Assembly (NCBI GenBank): GCA_017523605.1
Contig: JAFWVZ010000134.1
Location: forward strand, 1 to 17,698
Direction of reading: 5' to 3'
DNA from: Bacillota bacterium
GTDB taxonomy: Bacteria > Bacillota > Clostridia > Peptostreptococcales > Anaerovoracaceae
DNA length: 17,698 nt
A program made the translations under genes and the position numbers. Of the stretch, positions 14,154 to 17,698 are shown in pieces (the stretch's first letter is position 1; each line of letters starts with the position of its first letter). The notes beneath the pieces were generated by a model. It saw nothing but the letters and a program-made list of their open reading frames with translations, was not told the origin of the DNA and did no database searches.

Positions 14154-14816
14154 CTACTTTTTTATCCACCGCTGCATGGCTTCCTTGGGTCTTGCAAACA
14201 GTTTGTTCCACAGCGTAACTATGTTGCCGACCAGGAACGCGGCAATTACCGTGCCTTCGCGGACGCCGCTCAGCTTCTTAAGGAAGATCAGGCACAGGAT
14301 GGCGGCTATCACCGTCATGGTAATGTCCGAGCACATGCGCACCGGGCCGTAAGGCTTGTTCAGCTTTTCCGCAACGGCCTTGGGGAACGCGTTGCCAGGC
14401 AGCATCACTACGTCGCCGATCAGCTCGAAATAAACGCCGGCGGCCAGTATGCCGCATCCTATCACAAGCAGCACCAGCTTCATAACGTAACTGCCCGGGA
14501 TCATGTTCCTGAGCAGATAGTTGGAAAAGTCCGTGCAGTAGCCAAACGCGAACACCATCACCACCTGAAGCGCCAGCACCGCCTTGTTTGCTTTGCCCCG
14601 CAGAATGATCCACTGCAGCAGCACCAGCAGGAGGTTGAACGCTATTACGTAGTTGCCCATCGTAAACCGCGGAAAGATAAGCGACAGCGTGTACGGTATC
14701 GCCGCTATGGGGGACGCGCCCAGCAGCGCCTTGGTGGTGAACGCAACGCCGAACGCGTTGAAGAACAGCCCCACAAAGAAAATTAAGTATCTTTTGATTC
14801 CTTCTTTTACTGTCAT
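14154..14816 (-). CDS. YczE/YyaS-type integral membrane protein (DUF6198-like)
   Basis: The 220-residue protein starts at an ATG at 14816, about 13 bases after AAGGA. Five hydrophobic segments are clear: YLIFFVGLFFNAFGVAF, YVIAFNLLLVLLQWIIL, ALQVVMVFAFGYCTDF, LVLLVIGCGILAAGVYFEL and MTVIAAILCLIFL. The strings FTTKALLGASPIAAIPYTLS and GDVVMLPGNAF, and REGTVIAAFLVGNIV near the end, fit the YczE/YitT-related family, where they repeat in two halves. Members are uncharacterised membrane proteins sometimes linked to transport. It lies 73 bases downstream of the thioesterase gene on the same strand and may be its operon partner; the shared function is not evident. Confidence 0.8.
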   Translation of the reverse strand: MTVKEGIKRYLIFFVGLFFNAFGVAFTTKALLGASPIAAIPYTLSLIFPRFTMGNYVIAFNLLLVLLQWIILRGKANKAVLALQVVMVFAFGYCTDFSNYLLRNMIPGSYVMKLVLLVIGCGILAAGVYFELIGDVVMLPGNAFPKAVAEKLNKPYGPVRMCSDITMTVIAAILCLIFLKKLSGVREGTVIAAFLVGNIVTLWNKLFARPKEAMQRWIKK

Positions 14817-14889
14817 ATGTAAGTGTTTATCCTTTTTTGAAAAGGTCTGTCCGCACCTTTGCAGATGAATGGATCCCGATATCCTCCGG

Positions 14890-15306
14890 TCACTCTGCCT
14901 CTGCCGTTGCTGCCTTAAGCTTTTCGCAGAATTCCGGCTGTTCCTTGTCCAGACGTACGATGCGTCCTTCCCTGTTTATGAAGGCGTGCTCGGACTGCGC
15001 TTCGCAGACCACGGTGCCGTCCTGACGTGTCATCTTGTACGCAAGGGTAAGGCGGGCACCTGTAAACGATTCCACGCTTACCTCTATGCTTACGGTGTCG
15101 CCGAAAGTGGTGGGGCGCTTGTAGGAGCAGCTGAGCGATCGCACCGGGGATACTATTCCTTCGCTCTCCATGCGCGTGTATGGAAACCCCATCTGATCCA
15201 TGAAGTCTATCCGGGCTTCCTCCATCCAGCGGATGTAGTTGGAGTGATGGGTGAGGCTCATCATGTCTGTTTCGTAGTACTGTACTTTGTGGACGTAGGG
15301 CTTCAT
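14890..15306 (-). CDS. Hot-dog fold acyl-CoA thioesterase, YbgC/4HBT type
   Basis: The 138-residue protein starts at an ATG at 15306, close behind AAGGAGA. The opening strand and helix carry the 4HBT signature: YYETD with D14, then H20-H21, Y24 and WMEEAR with E30, where the Asp or Glu activates water against an acyl-CoA or acyl-ACP thioester. The rest alternates strands in the expected order (SCSYKRPTTFGDTVSIEVSV, RLTLAYKMTRQDG, CEAQSEHAFINREGR). Length is typical of the family. It is the first gene of the minus-strand pair. The acyl substrate is not predictable. It ends in TGA. Confidence 0.88.
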   Translation of the reverse strand: MKPYVHKVQYYETDMMSLTHHSNYIRWMEEARIDFMDQMGFPYTRMESEGIVSPVRSLSCSYKRPTTFGDTVSIEVSVESFTGARLTLAYKMTRQDGTVVCEAQSEHAFINREGRIVRLDKEQPEFCEKLKAATAEAE

Positions 15307-15497
15307 GGGCTCTCCTTGGCCGGTCTTCGGCGCGTTACGTGTTATCGGGGTCCGGACTGCCGTGCGGCTTGTTCTGCTTCGGATCCGTGCCGCACAAGCA
15401 TGTTCCGCAATATAAATAGAATATAGTCTGCCGCCTTTGATATCAAGTTAAAGATGTAAAAAGAGGGCTGAAAGCGCCTCGTTTAACGCAGGAATAA
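15307..15497. other. Leader and intergenic region upstream of the thioesterase gene
   Basis: The minus-strand promoter lies at 15418-15446. Within the roughly 100-base leader, GTGCGGC (15362-15368) and GCCGCAC (15389-15395) can form a stem with a 20-base loop. Nothing else was recognised. Confidence 0.4.
15418..15446 (-). promoter_or_regulatory. Promoter of the thioesterase/YczE pair
   Basis: On the minus strand TTGATA (15441-15446) and TATTCT (15418-15423) are 17 bases apart, leaving a leader of about 105 bases. Confidence 0.5.
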
Positions 15498-15526
15498 TGG
15501 ACACACAGCCCGATATTGTGTATAAC
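15498..15526 (+). promoter_or_regulatory. Strong promoter of the 15.5-kb mini-transcript
   Basis: TGGACA (15498-15503, five of six to consensus) and TATAAC (15521-15526, five of six) are separated by exactly 17 bases. Transcription would start near 15533. Confidence 0.65.
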
Positions 15527-15530
15527 TAGT

Positions 15531-15545
15531 GTTTATTAAATAAAC
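15531..15545. promoter_or_regulatory. Perfect palindrome at the predicted transcription start, operator candidate
   Basis: GTTTATT (15531-15537), a central A, and AATAAAC (15539-15545) form a perfect 7-1-7 palindrome covering the expected start site, a common place for a repressor operator. Confidence 0.45.
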
Positions 15546-15579
15546 TACAAGGAATACCCTTACGGGAGGAACAGTACAT

Positions 15580-15696
15580 ATGAAAAAGAACAAGATCATG
15601 GCGTTAATGCTTGTGTTCTGCCTTATGCTTAAGGCTCTGCAACGCTGAGAGGAGACGCAGCAGACCGATACCGTAAAGCAGAACGGGATGATCTAA
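15580..15696 (+). pseudogene. Tiny signal-peptide-like ORF, probably a broken small lipoprotein
   Basis: ATG 15580 follows a strong GGGAGGA (15564-15570). The frame reads MKKNKIMALMLVFCLMLKALQR (split here as a basic start, a hydrophobic core and a short tail) and stops at TGA 15646-15648. The same frame then continues EETQQTDTVKQNGMI to TAA at 15694-15696. Lipoprotein genes of this group often read like the first 17 residues, then a lipobox and a Cys, then an acidic/polar linker as seen here. The lipobox is the part that is missing, so a lesion around 15630-15648 is likely. Alternatives are a real 22-residue membrane peptide or a non-coding RNA with a fortuitous ORF. It has its own promoter and terminator. 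Confidence 0.5.
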
Positions 15697-15714
15697 AGAA
15701 TCAATAATATCGAT

Positions 15715-15742
15715 GCCCGGGCAGAAATGTCCGGGCGATTTT
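15715..15742 (+). terminator. Intrinsic terminator with GAAA loop
   Basis: GCCCGGGCA (15715-15723) pairs with TGTCCGGGC (15728-15736), with one G-T wobble, around a GAAA tetraloop, followed by GATTTTTG. It closes the transcript that begins near 15533. Confidence 0.85.
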
Positions 15743-15785
15743 TGTAATTATATTATCTATTTCAGTATCAAATGAGGCGTATTTA

Positions 15786-15794
15786 TGGTATAAT
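15786..15794 (+). promoter_or_regulatory. Extended -10 promoter of the GH31 gene
   Basis: TGGTATAAT is a perfect extended -10 element; the -35 region is poor, as is common with this class. The start codon follows 35 bases later. Confidence 0.55.
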
Positions 15795-15829
15795 AATTTA
15801 AGTCTGTTAAAAAATAGACCCGGAGGATC

Positions 15830-17698
15830 ATGTACATGAAAGAAAGGCTTAAAAACGCGGAACTTTCCGTAGGAAACGGTCAGAATCTTTTTGCGATGAG
15901 CCGCGGGAGTTTTTCGTATAAGCAAAGCATTTTCAATAAGACCGCCCTTAAGAAGACCGGCATTACGGAAGACGAGAGCGGTTTTATTATGTCTTTCTGC
16001 CTGCCCTCGGACGAAAGCTGCGTATTCCGGCTTAGACTTACGGAGGAGAAGGGCCTTTACAAGCTTAGCTGCATCTGCCCGGAAGGGTCCGCGTACGACC
16101 GCTTCTGGCTTACTTTCCCCGCGGAAGAAGCAGAGCACATCTACGGCTGCGGCGAGACCTATTCCGAGCTGGATCTTAAGGGCCAGCTGGTAAGGATATT
16201 CGTTGCGGAGCATCAGAACAGCAAGCGCATATCCGCCAAGATGATACGCGAAAAGTTCCTGGGCGTTAAGCCGGACCGCAAGCTTGCGTTTACCAAATAC
16301 GAGTCCTACTACGCTCAGCCCACGTTTACGTCCAGCCGCGGATATTTCGTACATGCGGACGTTAGCGCCTACAGCGAGTTCGATTTTCGCGATGCTTCTA
16401 AGATAAAGATCTACACTCAGCAGCCTCCCGTGCTCTACATAGGCTGCGCGGACAGCTTCCCGGAGCTTTCGCAAAAGCTTGCCGGCCTTCTGGGTCACCA
16501 GCGTGAGCTTCCGGACTGGGTCTACGACGGCGCCATCCTGGCGGTGCAGCGCGGACCGGAAGAGATAGACCGCAAGATAGAAAAAGCCGTAAACGCAGGC
16601 GTTAAGGTGTGCGGCATCTGGTCGCAGGACTGGTGCGGCTGCAGGCGCACGGGCTTCGGCTATCAGGTAATGTGGAACTGGGAGCAGGACAAGGAGCTCT
16701 ACCACGATCTTCCGGAAAAGATAAAGGAATGGAAGGCCCGTGGCATACGCTTCCTGGGCTACATAAACCCCTTCCTCGCAATAGAAAAGGACCTCTACAA
16801 GTACGCTTCGGAGCGCGGATACTGCGTAAAGGACAAGCAGGGCGCGGACTATCTGGTGACAATAACGACATTTCCCGCGGCCATGATAGACTTCACAAAT
16901 CCGGACGCTTACGAGTGGTACAAGAGCATCATAAAAAACAACATGATAGGCATAGGCATGGGCGGCTGGATGGCGGACTTCGGCGAATACCTGCCGGTGG
17001 ACTGCGTCCTGCATTCCGGCGAGGATCCGCAGCTTCTGCACAACCGCTGGCCGGCCATCTGGGCTCAGTTAAACAAGGAAGCTGTGGAGGAATGCGGCGC
17101 GGAAAGCGATGTGTTCTTCTTTACGCGCGCTGGCCATACAGGCACCGTGGGCAGCTCCGCAATGATGTGGACCGGCGACCAGCACGTGGACTGGTCCGTG
17201 GACGACGGCCTGCCGTCCGTTATCCCCGCAACGCTGTCCCTTGCGATGAGCGGCTTCGGGCTTACGCACTCGGACGTAGGCGGCTACACCACCATAATGC
17301 ACATGACCAGGTCTAAAGAACTTCTTATGCGCTGGGAGGAGATGAACGCGTATTCGCCGCTCTTCCGCAGCCACGAAGGCAATCAGCCGGACAGGAACGT
17401 CCAGTTCGACGACGACGAGGAACTTCTGGCGCAGCTGGCAAAGGCCGTGCGTGTGCACACCGCTCTTAAGCCCTACCTTAAGCAGCTTGTAAAGGATAAC
17501 GCGGAAAAAGCTCTGCCGGTAATGAGACCGCTGTTCTATCACTACGACGAAGAACCGGCCTACACGGAAACGACGGAGTACCTTCTGGGAAGGGACATTC
17601 TGGTAGCGCCGGTGCTTAAGAAAGGCGCAGAGTCCAGAAACGTGTACCTGCCCAAGGACGAGGCAGGCTGGACGGACCTCTACACAGGAAAGGTCTAC
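15830..17698 (+). CDS. GH31 glycosidase, sulfoquinovosidase (YihQ)-like, partial at the window end
   Basis: An ATG at 15830, just after CGGAGG, opens 623 codons to the window edge; an ATG at 15836 is also possible. An N-terminal beta region leads into a GH31 barrel. The nucleophile is D383 in GGWMADFGEYLP and the acid/base is D450 in TGDQHVDW, 67 residues apart, the same as D405 and D472 of E. coli YihQ as I recall them. Offsets also match at Q266 (Q288, in WSQDW), W282 (W304, in VMWNW) and Y486 (Y508, in GGYTT). The position of YihQ R301, the sulfonate-binding Arg, is Q279. YihQ-type enzymes cleave sulfoquinovosyl glycerides; with Gln here the substrate may be a non-sulfonated alpha-glucoside. 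No sulfoglycolysis genes are seen beside it in this window. The C-terminal end lies outside. Confidence 0.9.
   Translation, partial: MYMKERLKNAELSVGNGQNLFAMSRGSFSYKQSIFNKTALKKTGITEDESGFIMSFCLPSDESCVFRLRLTEEKGLYKLSCICPEGSAYDRFWLTFPAEEAEHIYGCGETYSELDLKGQLVRIFVAEHQNSKRISAKMIREKFLGVKPDRKLAFTKYESYYAQPTFTSSRGYFVHADVSAYSEFDFRDASKIKIYTQQPPVLYIGCADSFPELSQKLAGLLGHQRELPDWVYDGAILAVQRGPEEIDRKIEKAVNAGVKVCGIWSQDWCGCRRTGFGYQVMWNWEQDKELYHDLPEKIKEWKARGIRFLGYINPFLAIEKDLYKYASERGYCVKDKQGADYLVTITTFPAAMIDFTNPDAYEWYKSIIKNNMIGIGMGGWMADFGEYLPVDCVLHSGEDPQLLHNRWPAIWAQLNKEAVEECGAESDVFFFTRAGHTGTVGSSAMMWTGDQHVDWSVDDGLPSVIPATLSLAMSGFGLTHSDVGGYTTIMHMTRSKELLMRWEEMNAYSPLFRSHEGNQPDRNVQFDDDEELLAQLAKAVRVHTALKPYLKQLVKDNAEKALPVMRPLFYHYDEEPAYTETTEYLLGRDILVAPVLKKGAESRNVYLPKDEAGWTDLYTGKVY

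Noticed and set aside
1507..15696. TGA read as an amino acid (Trp, Gly or Sec), since two broken frames (1507-1947, 15580-15696) each contain one in-frame TGA
   Set aside because: TGA ends the acyltransferase (7947) and thioesterase (14890) frames at sensible family lengths, Trp is coded by TGG throughout, and no selenocysteine hairpin was evident. Nonsense or frameshift damage is simpler.
15701..17041. Long minus-strand open frame opposite the GH31 gene
   Set aside because: The plus strand encodes a clear GH31 protein; the antisense frame is a by-product of its codon use.

Overview
The window reads as chromosomal DNA from a Gram-positive anaerobe of the Bacillota, most likely class Clostridia. 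The support is a lipoteichoic-acid-synthase-type enzyme, a lipobox protein, a large surface protein with a bacterial Ig-like domain, good AGGAGG ribosome sites, TATAAT promoters and intrinsic terminators. Most genes share a GC-rich style with frequent ATA (Ile) and CTT (Leu) codons; the stretch from about 1.48 to 2.35 kb and from 3.4 to 7.95 kb is visibly more AT-rich and looks acquired. No rRNA, tRNA, CRISPR array or intact insertion sequence was seen.

Layout. (1) 1-1479: C-terminal part of a secreted or surface protein. (2) 1480-7949: a probable accessory/defence island. It holds a HEPN-type gene broken by one TGA, a gene-free stretch with two related dyads and a 38-bp tandem repeat, an Mrr-like nuclease gene, and, facing it across a bidirectional terminator, a two-gene NUDIX plus PLD-helicase-DUF3427 operon. 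A membrane acyltransferase is transcribed divergently from that operon. (3) 8051-8644: a small multi-pass membrane protein, followed by a gene-free stretch with six CTGACA motifs in strictly alternating orientation. (4) 9002-13061: a HAD-family gene on the minus strand, divergent from a two-gene unit of LtaS-like enzyme and putative lipoprotein. (5) 13210-15306: an iron-sulphur protein of the epoxyqueuosine-reductase type, then a convergent minus-strand pair (hot-dog thioesterase and YczE-like membrane protein). (6) 15498-15745: a compact transcription unit with promoter, palindrome, tiny signal-peptide-like ORF and GAAA-loop terminator. (7) 15830 to the end: a family GH31 glycosidase very close to sulfoquinovosidase YihQ, cut by the window edge.

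The most interesting points are the coupled NUDIX/PLD-helicase module with its nuclease and HEPN neighbours; the GH31 enzyme, which keeps the YihQ active-site geometry but has Gln where YihQ has the sulfonate-binding Arg; the alternating CTGACA array; and the complete mini-transcript at 15.5-15.7 kb. Family calls rest on motifs read by eye; no database search was run.
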